Shown: positions 43,501-52,326, counted from the stretch's first letter. The stretch: 64,000 nt of DNA from Stutzerimonas urumqiensis (GCF_003640395.1 NZ_RBZQ01000003.1:186001-250000); one strand, 5' to 3'. The notes: a model not told the origin generated them from the letters alone. Numbers and translations: made by a program.

Positions 43501-44610
43501 CTGGCCGAATGCCAGAACGGCCAGCGTGTCGGCGATCTGCTTCAGCGGTACAGCCAGGCTGCCAAGGTCGGCCAGATTGCTCCGATCGCTACGGACGAAC
43601 AGGTCCAGGCTGTCCTTGATGCGAACAAGTTCTTCGCACAGCGCCGCGACCACCGACCGCATCGCGCCGCGGTCGGGGCCGGCCATCCGGGCGCGCTCGT
43701 GGTCGACCGTTTCGGCATCGGGCAATGCTTCGTCGAGTCGGTACTTGCGCTTGAGTGCTTCGATCATGGGGCTTTGCCCCGGCGCCTTGGCGACATAGAA
43801 AAGCAGGTTCTTGATCAATTCGTCCGAGGCCGGACGGTTCATCGCCTCGAGCCCCTGGTCAACGAGGCGCTTGAGTTCCTTGTCGACCTCCCGAAGCAGG
43901 GTCCGCACCGAGGAGCCATTGACGATGGCGCCGCTGGCGATCCCCTCGACCACACCACTGGCGATTTCCCACAGAGGGGCCAGTGGCGCTTGGCGGCATA
44001 GCCCCTCGAGCCGCGCGAAGACACGGGCCATGTAGCCGAGATTCGTGGCCAGATCCTGATTGCGCACCACGCCCACCAGCGCCATTTGCAACATCTGGCG
44101 CAGCTTTCTCAGCAGTATGGGAAGCTCCGGCGAGCCAAGCGAAGCAAGAGACTCCGAGCTGAGCGCCGGCATGGCGGAGGACAAATCCGGCGAAAACAGG
44201 CTCGTCTCCGAGAGCAGTTTCTCGCCCCGCGCCGCTCGAAGATCGTTGAGCAGCGGCAGGACGATCATGGGCAGATCGCGACGGGCGCCCTGAATGCGAT
44301 CGAGGTAGTTGGGAAGCTGCAGGATCGCCTGCATCAACACTTCCAGCGCTTCACCCTTATTCGCGACGCGTCCCTCGGCGAGCGCCCCGGCCAGCTGTTC
44401 CATTTCTTCGGCAAGCAGCGCGGCGCCATAGAACTCGACCATCTGCAGAGTGCCATGGACCTGATGGATGTAGGTCAGGCAGAAGCGAATCCGCGCAAGG
44501 TCCTCCGGGCTTTCGACGAAGGCCTCCAGCGACTGGCGCGCTTGACGTAGCGTCTCGGCGATTTCGCCCTTGACCCACTCCAGAGCGACATAATCATGCC
44601 GATCACTCAT
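37576..44610 (-). CDS. chpA: Multi-domain chemosensory histidine kinase ChpA
   Basis: The 2344-residue protein is the hybrid kinase of the pilus chemosensory system. Phosphotransfer modules can be placed by their histidines: H49 (IHQVHGTLQM), H761, H928, H1253, H1450 and H1597 (HTLKG type). Two further modules have threonine at that site: T477 (LLTQARGGLAM) and T1069 (LTTLGLGAQM). Dimerisation and HATPase domains follow (N box LRNAVDHGIE near 1922; DDGAGIN, GRGVGMD), then a CheW domain and a C-terminal receiver with D near 2273 (LLDIEMPRMDG). GGAG six bases before 44610 favours this start over ATG 44625, which overlaps the pilK stop. Its targets are PilG and PilH. Confidence 0.95.
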   Translation of the reverse strand: MSDRHDYVALEWVKGEIAETLRQARQSLEAFVESPEDLARIRFCLTYIHQVHGTLQMVEFYGAALLAEEMEQLAGALAEGRVANKGEALEVLMQAILQLPNYLDRIQGARRDLPMIVLPLLNDLRAARGEKLLSETSLFSPDLSSAMPALSSESLASLGSPELPILLRKLRQMLQMALVGVVRNQDLATNLGYMARVFARLEGLCRQAPLAPLWEIASGVVEGIASGAIVNGSSVRTLLREVDKELKRLVDQGLEAMNRPASDELIKNLLFYVAKAPGQSPMIEALKRKYRLDEALPDAETVDHERARMAGPDRGAMRSVVAALCEELVRIKDSLDLFVRSDRSNLADLGSLAVPLKQIADTLAVLAFGQPRKIILDQLAVVQALAGGSERPTDAALMDIAGALLYVEATLAGMAGGPSDDQGSEESRLPTTDVGQIHRLVIREARTALEQGKDAIIEFIASQWNHEHLARVPELLTQARGGLAMIPLERAAALLEACNRYIVEQLLAHNAIPDWQSLDTLADAITSVEYYLERLAEDHVAQGELILDVAEESLDALGYPLARREDARPEEAPAAVEATDENAITEDIDSNVTPSFDAEPTLLGDDDWVPAPLAEVEDDIDYLQMDVPDEQSLFAQAPEPFELAEAAALDAEPSLAWIEELALPEVELPARSEEPAAVMPVEPTLDDVMAAPVQAINPPAQDAPISLLPPPEDEEPIDAELAEVFIEEAAEVLETIGTYLPRWLADSDDGEALTEIRRAFHTLKGSGRMVRALIVGELAWSIENLLNRVLDRSIQPTDAVQQAVADAYALVPSLVEDYAAQAQRQRGDADELACRAHALARGQQVCRSTEAPLIEEPADEPAIEAAVPTPAIIESIEAGNAHEVLDPQLLDIFRNEAENHLDTVVAFLADCAQSLPQPVTDALQRALHTLKGSAHMAGILPMAEIATPLEKMAKEFKANHIPFDLAAAQLLHEAEQAFRSGLERLDTDPLQPIEGGPELIERVRSLHAERVGEQIDGLEHGNDGRDPRMISLFLSEGMNILLDAEGLLQSWREHPEARQELSALLEELTTLGLGAQMAGLPQVDALCQALLKLYSVAQDGRLAISRTFFDEAEAGHEALVGMMDQVAAGLEVGPALDVVERLEALFAEVDSEEVLPLEPSPLPTMHEPAEIELGLDDISQDELILEAEAWPVAETLLLEETVGSVPDTADSEMVDIFLDEAVDLLDSAGQALERWLVEPTDELALSSLQRDLHTLKGGARMALVQPIGDLAHELESLYEGLVDRRFGPSPELGSLLQRSHDQLALQLEQLQGHRPMASAQRLIEAIQAFRAGGVAQIESIPDVFAGDDSPQPDEAQQAMLVDTALPPGGTTIEHGDRRDAVEPTEARPLMEAHWETVDAAADELERDPELVDIFLEEAADILESASGSLARWMTDLDNSIELEALQRDLHTLKGGARMAEISEIGDLAHELESLYEGLCGGRFRADTPLFSLLQGCHDRLADMLDCVRAHKALPDGRALIDAIRRFRFNPEQQLSAPAAVSLKQAEDARDSSVEAEILDIFVEEAGDLLDEFDASLARWSATDEKGPILSDLLRILHTLKGGARLAGQRALGDMAHDLEQLLSEAHGRGAPFAESLEVDLNNGYSALLASVEELSGRLEGVGEPEAPQPSPQDEPTGQPAAEAASASPRPLNLPIMAASAETGAEATPAKILPFVRRAQEAALSAAARRAPQELVKVPADLLEGLVNLAGETSIFRGRVEQQVSDVRFTLSEMEATIERVRDQLRRLDIETQAQILSRYQAEAERAGYEEFDPLEMDRHSQLQQLSRALFESASDLLDLKETLSARNRDAETLLLQQARVNTELQEGLMRTRMVPFDRLVPRLRRIVRQVASELGKQVEFIVGNADGEMDRTVLERIVAPLEHMLRNAVDHGIELADQRRLAGKSEQGTIRLDLGREGGDIVLVMSDDGAGINLDAVRRKAIDRGMMSPDSPLSDHEVLQFILESGFSTAERVTQISGRGVGMDVVHSEVKQLGGSMQIESTPGQGTRFTIRLPFTVSVNRALMVYSGDDLYAIPLNTIEGIVRVSPYELESYYQPGAPRFEYAGEAYELRYLGDLLNNGQHPKLVGQSLPLPVILVRSSEHAVAVQVDSLAGSREIVVKSLGAQFASVHGISGATILGDGRVVVILDLLATIRSQQTLQAPQVRTIGQAPTAATEKEADRPVLAMVVDDSVTVRKVTSRLLERNGMNVVTAKDGVDAIQLLQDHRPDVMLLDIEMPRMDGFEVAALVRHDEGLKNLPIIMITSRTGEKHRERAISIGVNEYMGKPYQESVLLEAIQRLVHAND

Positions 44611-44621
44611 AGCGACTCCGC

Positions 44622-45479
44622 TCATACTGTTTCCCGGATAAAAGCGAGGACCTGATCGTCTTCGACCGGCCTCATTTCAGGGTGGCGCCAATCGACCACC
44701 TCGCCGACACCGATAACCAACACACCACCTGGGGCGAGGCGTTCGGCAAGGCGGTTGAGAATTTCACGCCGGCGCCAGCGCCGGAAATAAATCAGAAGGT
44801 TCTGGCAGAAGATGACGTCCATACCCGTCATTGGCGCCGACTCGAGCTCGAGCGCATTCAGCCGCGCAAAACACACCCGCTCCTTCAGCTCGGCTGCGAC
44901 GGTCAATCTGCCGTGAGGGCCCGACTGGAAGTAACGACCTTGCAAGACCGGGCTGACTTCGACCAGTCGAGGCAGAGTGAAGCTACCGGCGCGCGCAGCC
45001 TCCAACGCACTGAGGCTGATGTCGGTCCCCGTCACGCCGAAGCGAATGGACTTGCCATGCGCCGCGATTGCCTCGGTTGCCGCAATCGCCAGCGAGTAGG
45101 CTTCCTCCCCGGTCGAACAGCCGAGACTCCAGAGCGACAGGAACCCTGTCTGGTCGAGACGGACCGTCAGATAGCGCTCGAGAAAATCAAATGATGGCCG
45201 GTGGCGGAAAAAACGCGTTTCCTGGACGGTCAGCCGATCGACCAGCGATGACCATTCGATCGCGCCGGCCCTGCCATCGGTGACCTTGCTGAAATAACTC
45301 CGGTAGTCCGGCACGTCGATTTCGCGCATGCGGGCCGACAGGCTGGCTTCAAGGAAGGTTCGGCGCTGTTCGGACACGACCAAGCCTGTCCGTTCTTCGA
45401 CCAGCGATTGCCAGTCAGCGAATTCAGCGGGCGTTAATTCGACCAAGGGCTTGAGCGCCCAGGCACCCATTGCCTGCAT
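44622..45479 (-). CDS. pilK: Chemoreceptor methyltransferase PilK (CheR-like)
   Basis: The 285-residue protein has the CheR layout: an N-terminal helical domain (about 12-75) and a methyltransferase domain with LWSLGCSTGEEAYSLA as SAM site, VTGTDISLSALEAARAG and the late motif VIFCQNLLIYF. It should methylate glutamates of PilJ, opposite to ChpB. An AGGTGAGGG stretch precedes the ATG at 45479; ATG 45470 is an alternative. It lies between pilJ and chpA, as in P. aeruginosa. Confidence 0.93.
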   Translation of the reverse strand: MQAMGAWALKPLVELTPAEFADWQSLVEERTGLVVSEQRRTFLEASLSARMREIDVPDYRSYFSKVTDGRAGAIEWSSLVDRLTVQETRFFRHRPSFDFLERYLTVRLDQTGFLSLWSLGCSTGEEAYSLAIAATEAIAAHGKSIRFGVTGTDISLSALEAARAGSFTLPRLVEVSPVLQGRYFQSGPHGRLTVAAELKERVCFARLNALELESAPMTGMDVIFCQNLLIYFRRWRRREILNRLAERLAPGGVLVIGVGEVVDWRHPEMRPVEDDQVLAFIRETV

Positions 45480-45530
45480 GACCAGCCCTCACCTGTTCCT
45501 GCCGCGTCGAAGTTAACGCCGTACGACCAA

Positions 45531-47618
45531 TCAGGCCTGCTCCACATCGGGCAGCGTGAAGCCCGACACCGACCGGCGCATCTCGCTCGCCATCTTGGCG
45601 AGGTTACCGATGCTTTTCGCGGTAGCGGTCGTGCCCGCCGAGGTCTGTGAGGTGATTTCCTGAATCACGTTCATGGTGTTAGAAATGTGGCCCGCGGACG
45701 AAGCCTGCTGACGTGCTGCGTTGGAAATGTTCTGGATCAAGGCCGCCAGTGTCTTCGATACTTTTTCGATCTCCTCCAGAGCGACCCCGGCGTCCTGCGC
45801 CAGGCGCGCACCGCGCACCACTTCGGTGGTGGTTTGCTCCATCGAGATCACCGCCTCGTTGGTATCGGTCTGAATGGTCTTTACCAGCGCTTCGATCTGC
45901 TTGGTAGCACCCGACGAACGTTCTGCAAGACGCTGGACCTCGTCCGCTACCACGGCGAAGCCACGGCCTGCATCGCCTGCCATGGACGCCTGGATGGCTG
46001 CGTTCAAGGCGAGGATGTTGGTCTGGTCGGCGATGTCGTTGATCAGGCTGACGATGTCACCGATCTCCTGCGACGATTCACCAAGTCGCTTGATCCGCTT
46101 GGACGTGTCCTGAATCTGCTCACGGATGTTGTCCATGCCGGTGATGGTGTTATGCACCACCTCGTTGCCTTTGTTCGCGATCGCAACGGAACGCTCTGCT
46201 ACCGCCGAGGATTCCGAGGCGTTCGCCGACACCTGGTCAATGGAGACCGCCATTTCGTTGATCGCGGCGGAGGCGCCGGCAATTTCCTGGGCCTGGTGTT
46301 CGGACGCATCGGCCAGGTGCATGGCGGTGGCCTGGGTCTCTTGCGCGGCGGCCGCTACCTGAACCGCCGTCTGGTTGATCGTTTCGACGAGTTCGCGCAG
46401 CTGGTCGATCGAGTAGTTGATCGAGTCAGCGATGGCACCGGTGAAATCCTCCGTCACTGTCGCGGCAACCGTCAGGTCACCGTCCGCCAGGTCGGCGATC
46501 TCGTCGAGCAGTCGAAGAATCGCCGCCTGGTTCCGCTCGTTCTTTTCAGCGGTTTCGCTCAGACGCCGACGGGTTTCCTTCACCATGACCAGACCGATCA
46601 GGATGATCGAGGCCAGCGCCAGGGCGCCGAGCACGTAGCTGGCGAGCGTGTTGATGTAGCGGCTTTCGGCACGGGTGGCGAGCCCTGCGGCCAGCTCGGA
46701 GGTGTTATCGAGCAGGCTCTGCGAGACGGTGAATATGCTGTTAGCCGATTCACGGACCTGGAACAGCTCCGGGGAGGTTTCAAGGATCTCGTCCACGGCG
46801 CCGGCAACGAATTCGAACAGCTCGGCGATTTCGGTCAGACGATCGAGCGCTTCAGGATCGGTTACCCGCGTGATGCCCATGGCTTCGTTGCCTTCGCGCA
46901 TGGCGGTCAGAACGCGGCCGAACAGGCTGGCGTCGCGACCGAACATATCGGCCGCCTGGACCGAATCCTGGTCACCTGCCAGCACCTTGTTCACCGAGCC
47001 GAGAATCCGCTCGGCCAGCAACGACTGACGCTGAGCAACCGACACCTGGGACGCCGGCGCACCGCTTTCAAGAAGAATGTCGACGACCTCTTCGTACTCG
47101 ACCTGCAACTGCGGAACGGTTTCCGCCAGTGTCTCGGCGACTTCATGCAGCGACAGAACCGTCTGCTCGCTGGCAAGAATCGCATCGGTGTCCTTGCGCA
47201 GCTTGTCCCAGTCCAGCTGAACGGCCGCTACGTTGCGCGTGACGTCCCAATCCTGCTGACCCAGCAGATCACCCGCCTGGATCGCCTCGGCAGCCGCAGG
47301 CAGCCCGGTAGCGACGTTACCTTCGGTCAGATACCCCCAGCGCTCCTGGAAGTCGTCCCGAGCATCCTTCAGCGACGCAAACGCCTGCGGAGTACCGGCC
47401 GCCGCTTCGACGGCGTTCTTCGCCACCCGCTGGGACAGAACCCGAAGCTCACCGGCGTGGCTGATGTATTCGCTGTCATAGTTCGAATGCGTATTCACGT
47501 AAGCGAAGTTGACGAACAGCAAGACAATGGAGGCCAGGAGAAGCACGAACAGGCCAGCGATCAGCCGGTTGCTTCGGAAGCCGACCCAGAGGGTGTTGAT
47601 GTCGAATGTCTTAGTCAT
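45531..47618 (-). CDS. pilJ: Type IV pilus methyl-accepting chemotaxis protein PilJ
   Basis: The 695-residue receptor has a membrane helix at about 18-40, a periplasmic part of about 280 residues with two helical-bundle PilJ-type repeats ([20 protein letters not shown] and its weaker copy near [13 protein letters not shown]), a second helix at about 325-345, a HAMP-like linker and a long cytoplasmic coiled coil. The hairpin tip contains the MCP core [17 protein letters not shown]. It feeds signals from pili through PilI/ChpC to ChpA. Confidence 0.96.
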   Translation of the reverse strand: MTKTFDINTLWVGFRSNRLIAGLFVLLLASIVLLFVNFAYVNTHSNYDSEYISHAGELRVLSQRVAKNAVEAAAGTPQAFASLKDARDDFQERWGYLTEGNVATGLPAAAEAIQAGDLLGQQDWDVTRNVAAVQLDWDKLRKDTDAILASEQTVLSLHEVAETLAETVPQLQVEYEEVVDILLESGAPASQVSVAQRQSLLAERILGSVNKVLAGDQDSVQAADMFGRDASLFGRVLTAMREGNEAMGITRVTDPEALDRLTEIAELFEFVAGAVDEILETSPELFQVRESANSIFTVSQSLLDNTSELAAGLATRAESRYINTLASYVLGALALASIILIGLVMVKETRRRLSETAEKNERNQAAILRLLDEIADLADGDLTVAATVTEDFTGAIADSINYSIDQLRELVETINQTAVQVAAAAQETQATAMHLADASEHQAQEIAGASAAINEMAVSIDQVSANASESSAVAERSVAIANKGNEVVHNTITGMDNIREQIQDTSKRIKRLGESSQEIGDIVSLINDIADQTNILALNAAIQASMAGDAGRGFAVVADEVQRLAERSSGATKQIEALVKTIQTDTNEAVISMEQTTTEVVRGARLAQDAGVALEEIEKVSKTLAALIQNISNAARQQASSAGHISNTMNVIQEITSQTSAGTTATAKSIGNLAKMASEMRRSVSGFTLPDVEQA

Positions 47619-47686
47619 TTGCGGCCCCCGCCTGGACCATCATCCATCTAATGCAACGAAGAAACGAAACCGGCTGCTTTAGCCGG

Positions 47687-48223
47687 TCAACAGGCTACGT
47701 CAAGAAATTCATGGTGCGCTGCGAGCGCATGAGGGCTGAATACTGCCCACTCGCGCTCCCGCTCGAAATGCCCATGCACGAATGGCATGACGCCACTTTC
47801 CATGGCCGGCACTTGCTCGCTGAACGCATCGATCGAGAAATGCTGCATCCCATAGACTTCATCCACGATGAGTCCGGCAAACACTTCATTGTGCTCGACC
47901 ACCAGCACACGCCGCTGCTTGCGCAACGGAGACAGCTCGAGCCCGAAATAACCACAGAGATCCATGACCGGCAGCAGCCGGCCTCGCACATTGGCAACAC
48001 CCTTCACCCAGGGCTTGACGCCTGGCAGAAGGGTATAGCGCGGCTCATGGAGCACTTCGCCCACCTCTCCCATGGGCGCCACGAAATACCGATCGCCCAT
48101 ACGAAAACCGATGCCACCCCACGTCTGCGCGATCTGCTGTTGTGATGGCAGGCCGGCGGCGAGAAGGCGGCATCGATTATCGACTTCCAGCAGGAGCTGA
48201 AAGGGTGATTGCTGTTCGGACAT
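47687..48223 (-). CDS. pilI: CheW-like adaptor PilI
   Basis: The 178-residue protein is a CheW-type coupling protein (GIGFRMGDRYFVAPMGEVGEV, GVKPWVKGVANVRGRLLPVMDL, VVEHNEVFAGLIVDEVYGMQ). It joins PilJ to ChpA. The start at 48223 (MSEQQSPFQLLLEVD) is chosen from family alignment; a reading from 48268 adds 15 residues. A small hairpin (CCTTTA/TAAAGG at 48237-48252) lies in its leader. It follows pilH by 41 bases. Confidence 0.93.
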   Translation of the reverse strand: MSEQQSPFQLLLEVDNRCRLLAAGLPSQQQIAQTWGGIGFRMGDRYFVAPMGEVGEVLHEPRYTLLPGVKPWVKGVANVRGRLLPVMDLCGYFGLELSPLRKQRRVLVVEHNEVFAGLIVDEVYGMQHFSIDAFSEQVPAMESGVMPFVHGHFEREREWAVFSPHALAAHHEFLDVAC

Positions 48224-48264
48224 TTGGAGACCTGATCCTTTATCCGTAAAGGCGGCCCAACGAT

Positions 48265-48630
48265 TCAACCAGCCAGAACGGACTTCAGCGTCTGAAGCAG
48301 AGTCGCTTCGTCGACCGGCTTGGTCAGGTAGTCTTTGGCGCCTTGACGCTTGCCCCAGACTTTATCGGTTTCCTGATCCTTGGTGGTCACGATGATCACC
48401 GGAATGTGACTGGTTTCCGCATCTTTGGTTAGCTGGCGCGTGGCCTGAAAGCCGTTCAGCCCCGGCATGACGATATCCATCAGTACCGCGTCCGGCTTTT
48501 CCTGACGTGCGATCGCAACGCCATCCGCACCGTTTTCAGCCTTCAGAACCTGATGCCCATGCTTTTCCAGCATGGCGGTGAGCTTGTACATCTCGGTCGG
48601 CGAGTCATCAACAATCAATACGCGAGCCAT
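48265..48630 (-). CDS. pilH: Twitching motility response regulator PilH
   Basis: The 121-residue protein is a single receiver domain: acidic pair in LIVDDSP, phosphoacceptor D52 (VLMDIVMPGLNG), T in VTTKDQE and K in LTKPVDE. In P. aeruginosa PilH is phosphorylated by ChpA and acts on the retraction side or as phosphate sink against PilG. It follows pilG by 47 bases. Confidence 0.95.
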   Translation of the reverse strand: MARVLIVDDSPTEMYKLTAMLEKHGHQVLKAENGADGVAIARQEKPDAVLMDIVMPGLNGFQATRQLTKDAETSHIPVIIVTTKDQETDKVWGKRQGAKDYLTKPVDEATLLQTLKSVLAG

Positions 48631-48677
48631 GTCTTTTCCCTATTTGGAGGCATCATCGACAGCAGAAGGGTGAAGCT

Positions 48678-49085
48678 TCACGAAGCATGCTCGACAGGAG
48701 CGAAGTCCGGGACGTGGGCCTTGATGGCCCCCAACAGCTCTTCCTTGCTGAACGGCTTCGTCAGGTACTGGTCAGAACCGACGATCCGCCCCTTGGCCTT
48801 GTCGAACAAGCCATCCTTCGATGAAAGCATGATGACCGGGGTCGACCGGAAGGCGCTGTTGTTCTTGATGAGCGCACACGTCTGATAGCCATCCAGTCGC
48901 GGCATCATGATGTCCACGAAGATGATGCCGGGATGGGTATCTGCGATCTTGGCGAGCGCATCGAAACCATCCACCGCCGTGATGACCTCGCAACCAACTT
49001 TTTTCAGCAAGGTTTCCGCGGTGCGACGAATCGTTTTCGAATCGTCGATCACCATGACCTTCAAGCCCTCGGAGTGCTGTTCCAT
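48678..49085 (-). CDS. pilG: Twitching motility response regulator PilG
   Basis: The 135-residue protein is a receiver domain with a short tail: acidic pair in MVIDDSKTIR, phosphoacceptor D58 (IIFVDIMMPRLDG), S in MLSSKDGLF and K in LTKPFSKEE. It is the first gene of the pilGHIJK-chpABC run and promotes pilus extension in the known system. A 225-base divergent region separates it from gshB; I see no clear promoter consensus for pilG there. Confidence 0.95.
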   Translation of the reverse strand: MEQHSEGLKVMVIDDSKTIRRTAETLLKKVGCEVITAVDGFDALAKIADTHPGIIFVDIMMPRLDGYQTCALIKNNSAFRSTPVIMLSSKDGLFDKAKGRIVGSDQYLTKPFSKEELLGAIKAHVPDFAPVEHAS

Positions 49086-49310
49086 TTCGCCCTACCATCG
49101 CCTCGGTGAGTCGTAGTTTTATCGTCATGTCAGTGCGCTAGAGGCCCTGCCACGGATGGGCTGCACCCAATCGCCGGGCCTTTTTAGCACACTCTTTATA
49201 CACAGGCCATCTGCCGCCGAGCCCGCCATGATGCGCTTGACCACCCATCCAGCGGGCGCCAATCTGCGCCCCAGCCTTTCCTGTCGCCTGCATCGCCTAC
49301 GGAGCTCAAC

Positions 49311-50270
49311 ATGACCATTCGCGTCGGGGTCATCATGGACCCAATCGCCCGGATCAATTTCAAGAAGGACAGCACGCTGGCCATGCTCTGGGCAGCCCAG
49401 GCCCGTGGTTGGTCCCTGCATTACATGGAGCTGAACGACATCTACCAGCTCGATGGGCAAGCGCGCGCACGGATGCGCCCTCTGACGACATACAAGGACC
49501 CTCAGCGATGGTTCGAGCTCGGTGACGAGACGGACGCCGCACTGGCCGACCTCGATGTCGTCCTCATGCGCAAAGACCCTCCCTTCAACAGCGAGTACGT
49601 ATACGCCACTTATCTGCTGGAGCTTGCCGAAGCCGCCGGCACGCTGGTCGTCAACAGGCCGAGCAGCCTGCGCGACTGCAATGAAAAGCTGTTCGCGACC
49701 CGTTTTTCACAACTGATGTCGCCCACCCTGGTAAGCCGTAGAGCGGACATTCTGCGGGAGTTCGCCGCACAGCATCGTGACATCATTCTCAAACCCCTTG
49801 ACGAGATGGGTGGCGCCTCGATCTTCCGCCACCGCGAAGGCGACCCGAATCTTTCGGTAATCCTGGAAACGCTCACGCTGCACGGCACGCGCCAGATCAT
49901 GGCGCAACGCTACATTCCGGCGATCAGCGAGGGCGACAAGCGCATCCTGATGATTGATGGCGAGCCAATCCCCTATTGCCTGGCAAGAATCCCGGCGATC
50001 GGAGAAACACGCGGCAACCTGGCCGCCGGCGGCCGCGGGGTTCCGCAACCGCTGTCGGAGCGGGACCGCGAAATTGCAGCGGCCGTCGGCCCGTCGTTGC
50101 GTGAGCGGGGCCTGCTGTTCGTCGGACTGGACGTCATCGGCGACTACCTGACCGAGGTGAACGTCACCAGCCCAACCTGCATTCGCGAAATCGACGCTGC
50201 GTTCGACACGCGCATCGGCGAGCGGCTGATGGATGCGATCGCCGCCAAGTTGGGCTCGCGCGCCGGTTAG
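49311..50270 (+). CDS. gshB: Glutathione synthetase
   Basis: The 319-residue ATP-grasp enzyme joins gamma-glutamylcysteine and glycine to give glutathione. The family start (RVGVIMDPIARINFKKDSTLAML), RPSSLRDCNEKLF, the ATP-grasp loop KPLDEMGGASIFR and the final NVTSPTCIREID are intact. GGAG lies six bases before the ATG. It is divergent from pilG, and tonB3 follows, as in P. aeruginosa. Confidence 0.97.
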   Translation: MTIRVGVIMDPIARINFKKDSTLAMLWAAQARGWSLHYMELNDIYQLDGQARARMRPLTTYKDPQRWFELGDETDAALADLDVVLMRKDPPFNSEYVYATYLLELAEAAGTLVVNRPSSLRDCNEKLFATRFSQLMSPTLVSRRADILREFAAQHRDIILKPLDEMGGASIFRHREGDPNLSVILETLTLHGTRQIMAQRYIPAISEGDKRILMIDGEPIPYCLARIPAIGETRGNLAAGGRGVPQPLSERDREIAAAVGPSLRERGLLFVGLDVIGDYLTEVNVTSPTCIREIDAAFDTRIGERLMDAIAAKLGSRAG

Positions 50271-50368
50271 CCCCTCGCCATGACCAAGCAGCCAAAGGTG
50301 CCGCCTGGTTCATAGACTTTTGACGGCTCGATCGGCAGACTCCGCGCCATTGCAGTTGGCCTGAAGCG

Positions 50369-51265
50369 ATGAACGCAGCGTCGAATTCCACTCCCACCGC
50401 CTCCCCCGCCGTCCGCCCTGTGGACCGGCTGGGGTTCACGCTGTTTCTCGCCGCCGTCTTGCACGCGGCGCTCATCCTGGGTGTCGGGTTCACGCTGACC
50501 GACCCGGAGCCGGCGACCAAATCGCTCGAGGTCACGCTCTCGACCTTCCGCAGCGAAGAAAAACCCAAGGAAGCGGACTTCTTGGCCCAGGACAATCAAC
50601 AGGGCAGCGGCACGCTGGAACATGAGGCCACGCCAAAAACGACCGAGCAGGCCCCTTTTCACGACACCGAAGTACGGCAGGTGACACCGCCGTCGTCGCC
50701 GCCCCGCCAGGTCGAACCCGAAGCGCCGAGAAAGACCGTCGCAACACGCGCGCCCAAGGAACAGAAGACCCCGACCCAACAGCCGCAGAGCAAGCCTCAA
50801 CCGGCGCCCCAGCCCCGCGCCGACTTCGACAGCTCCGAGCTCAGCGCGGAGATCGCCAGCCTCGAAGCGGAGCTGGCGAAGCAGCGCCAGGAATATGCCA
50901 AGCGGCCGCGGGTCAACCGCCAGAACAGCGCCGCGACGATGCGCGACATCAGTGCCTGGTACCGCGACCAATGGCGCAAGAAGGTCGAGCGCGTCGGCAA
51001 CCTCAACTATCCCAGCGAAGCCCGGCGCAAGCAGATATACGGCAGCTTGCGCATGCTGGTGACCGTCAACCGGGACGGCACCGTGCACGAATTGCAGATC
51101 CTGGAGTCGTCCGGGCAACCGATTCTGGATGATGCAGCCATGCGCATCGTTCGACTGGCGGCACCGTTCGCACCCTTCACCGGCGAGCTTGCCGAGCGGT
51201 TCGACCAGGTCGAAATCATTCGCACCTGGCGCTTCGAGCGCGGCGATCGCCTGTCCAGCCAGTGA
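50369..51265 (+). CDS. tonB3: TonB-family energy transducer (TonB3)
   Basis: The 298-residue protein has one N-terminal membrane helix (about 22-42), a long periplasmic linker rich in Pro, Gln, Lys and Glu (about 60-150), a charged helix (about 152-180) and a C-terminal TonB domain with NYPSEARRKQIYGSLRMLVTV and the final IIRTWRFE. It transmits proton-motive force to an outer-membrane partner. Between gshB and yqgE this corresponds to P. aeruginosa tonB3, which is needed for twitching motility, and here it again neighbours the Pil-Chp cluster. Confidence 0.88.
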   Translation: MNAASNSTPTASPAVRPVDRLGFTLFLAAVLHAALILGVGFTLTDPEPATKSLEVTLSTFRSEEKPKEADFLAQDNQQGSGTLEHEATPKTTEQAPFHDTEVRQVTPPSSPPRQVEPEAPRKTVATRAPKEQKTPTQQPQSKPQPAPQPRADFDSSELSAEIASLEAELAKQRQEYAKRPRVNRQNSAATMRDISAWYRDQWRKKVERVGNLNYPSEARRKQIYGSLRMLVTVNRDGTVHELQILESSGQPILDDAAMRIVRLAAPFAPFTGELAERFDQVEIIRTWRFERGDRLSSQ

Positions 51266-51316
51266 TGGGCCAGCGGTGGCTTCCAGCCTGCCCGGCCAAC
51301 GCTTAAGCTAGCCGGC

Positions 51317-51883
51317 ATGACGACCCACCCGAGCTACCTCAAGCACCACTTCCTGATCGCCATGCCCCACATGGCCGACCCCAATTTCGGCCACACGCTG
51401 ATCTACCTCGTCGAGCACAACGCCGAGGGCGCGATGGGGTTGGTGGTGAACCGACCCAGCGGCCTCAACCTGGCCGACGTCCTCGAACAGCTCAGGCCGG
51501 ACCAGATGCCACCGGTGACCTGCCGCGAGGTGCCGATCTATACCGGCGGACCGGTACAGACCGACCGGGGTTTCGTCCTTCACCCGACCGGTAGCCATTT
51601 CCAGGCGACACTCGCGCTCGGCTCGCTGAGCCTGTCGACATCCCAGGATTCGCTGTTCGCGATCGCCGATGGCCGCGGCCCGCAGCGGTTCCTCGTCGCC
51701 CTCGGGTACGCTGGCTGGGAAGCGGGGCAGATCGAGGCCGAGATCGCCGAGAACGCCTGGCTGAGCTGCCCGGCAGACCCAGACATACTCTTCGACCTGC
51801 CCGCCGGCGAGCGGCTGGACGCGGCCGCCGCAAGCCTGGGCGTCAACCTCGGCCTGTTGAGCAGCCAGGTAGGACACGCGTGA
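51317..51883 (+). CDS. yqgE: UPF0301/DUF179 protein YqgE (AlgH)
   Basis: The 188-residue cytoplasmic protein has the family start LKHHFLIAMPHMADPNFGHTLIYLVEHNAEGAMG broken by its usual conserved VVNRPSG, followed by YTGGPVQTDRGFVLH and LGYAGWEAGQIEAEI. The family is called AlgH in Pseudomonas from an early link to alginate regulation; the molecular role is not settled. It overlaps ruvX by four bases (GTGA). Confidence 0.94.
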   Translation: MTTHPSYLKHHFLIAMPHMADPNFGHTLIYLVEHNAEGAMGLVVNRPSGLNLADVLEQLRPDQMPPVTCREVPIYTGGPVQTDRGFVLHPTGSHFQATLALGSLSLSTSQDSLFAIADGRGPQRFLVALGYAGWEAGQIEAEIAENAWLSCPADPDILFDLPAGERLDAAAASLGVNLGLLSSQVGHA

Positions 51884-52308
51884 TCGGCTGGAAAATCGCC
51901 CTGGGCTTCGATTACGGCACCCGGCAGATCGGCGTCGCCGTCGGCCAGGCGGTGACGCGACAGGCGCGCGAACTCTGCATCATCAAGGCACAGAACGGCG
52001 TCCCGGACTGGCAGCGCGTCGAGGCCTTGTTCGACGAGTGGCAACCCGACCTCGTCGTCGTCGGGCTACCGCTCAACATGGACGGCACGCCCAGCGACAT
52101 GAGCGCGCGTGCCGAGAAATTCGCTCGACGGCTGAGCGGGCGCTTCGGCAAGCCCGTATTCACCCACGACGAGCGACTCACCACCTTCGAAGCCAAGGGG
52201 CACCGGCTCCGGCAAGGCCAGCGCGACGGCTATCGCGAGCGCCCGGTCGACGCGCTGGCAGCGGCGCTATTGCTCGAAGGCTGGCTGGCCCAACAGCCCG
52301 CTCCTTGA
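51880..52308 (+). CDS. ruvX: Holliday-junction resolvase-like protein RuvX/YqgF
   Basis: The 142-residue protein has the RNase H-like fold of YqgF: LGFDYGTRQIGVAVG with the first catalytic Asp, VVVGLPLNMDGTPSDMS and the HDERLTTFEA motif. It acts in 16S rRNA precursor processing and possibly on DNA junctions. The GTG start overlaps the yqgE stop, so the two are translated together. pyrR follows after 18 bases. Confidence 0.95.
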   Translation: MIGWKIALGFDYGTRQIGVAVGQAVTRQARELCIIKAQNGVPDWQRVEALFDEWQPDLVVVGLPLNMDGTPSDMSARAEKFARRLSGRFGKPVFTHDERLTTFEAKGHRLRQGQRDGYRERPVDALAAALLLEGWLAQQPAP

Positions 52309-52326
52309 TCCCATGAGGACCTGCTC

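Noticed and set aside
48237..48252. Small hairpin (CCTTTA/TAAAGG) before pilI
   Set aside because: Only six base pairs; its effect on pilI translation cannot be judged from the sequence.
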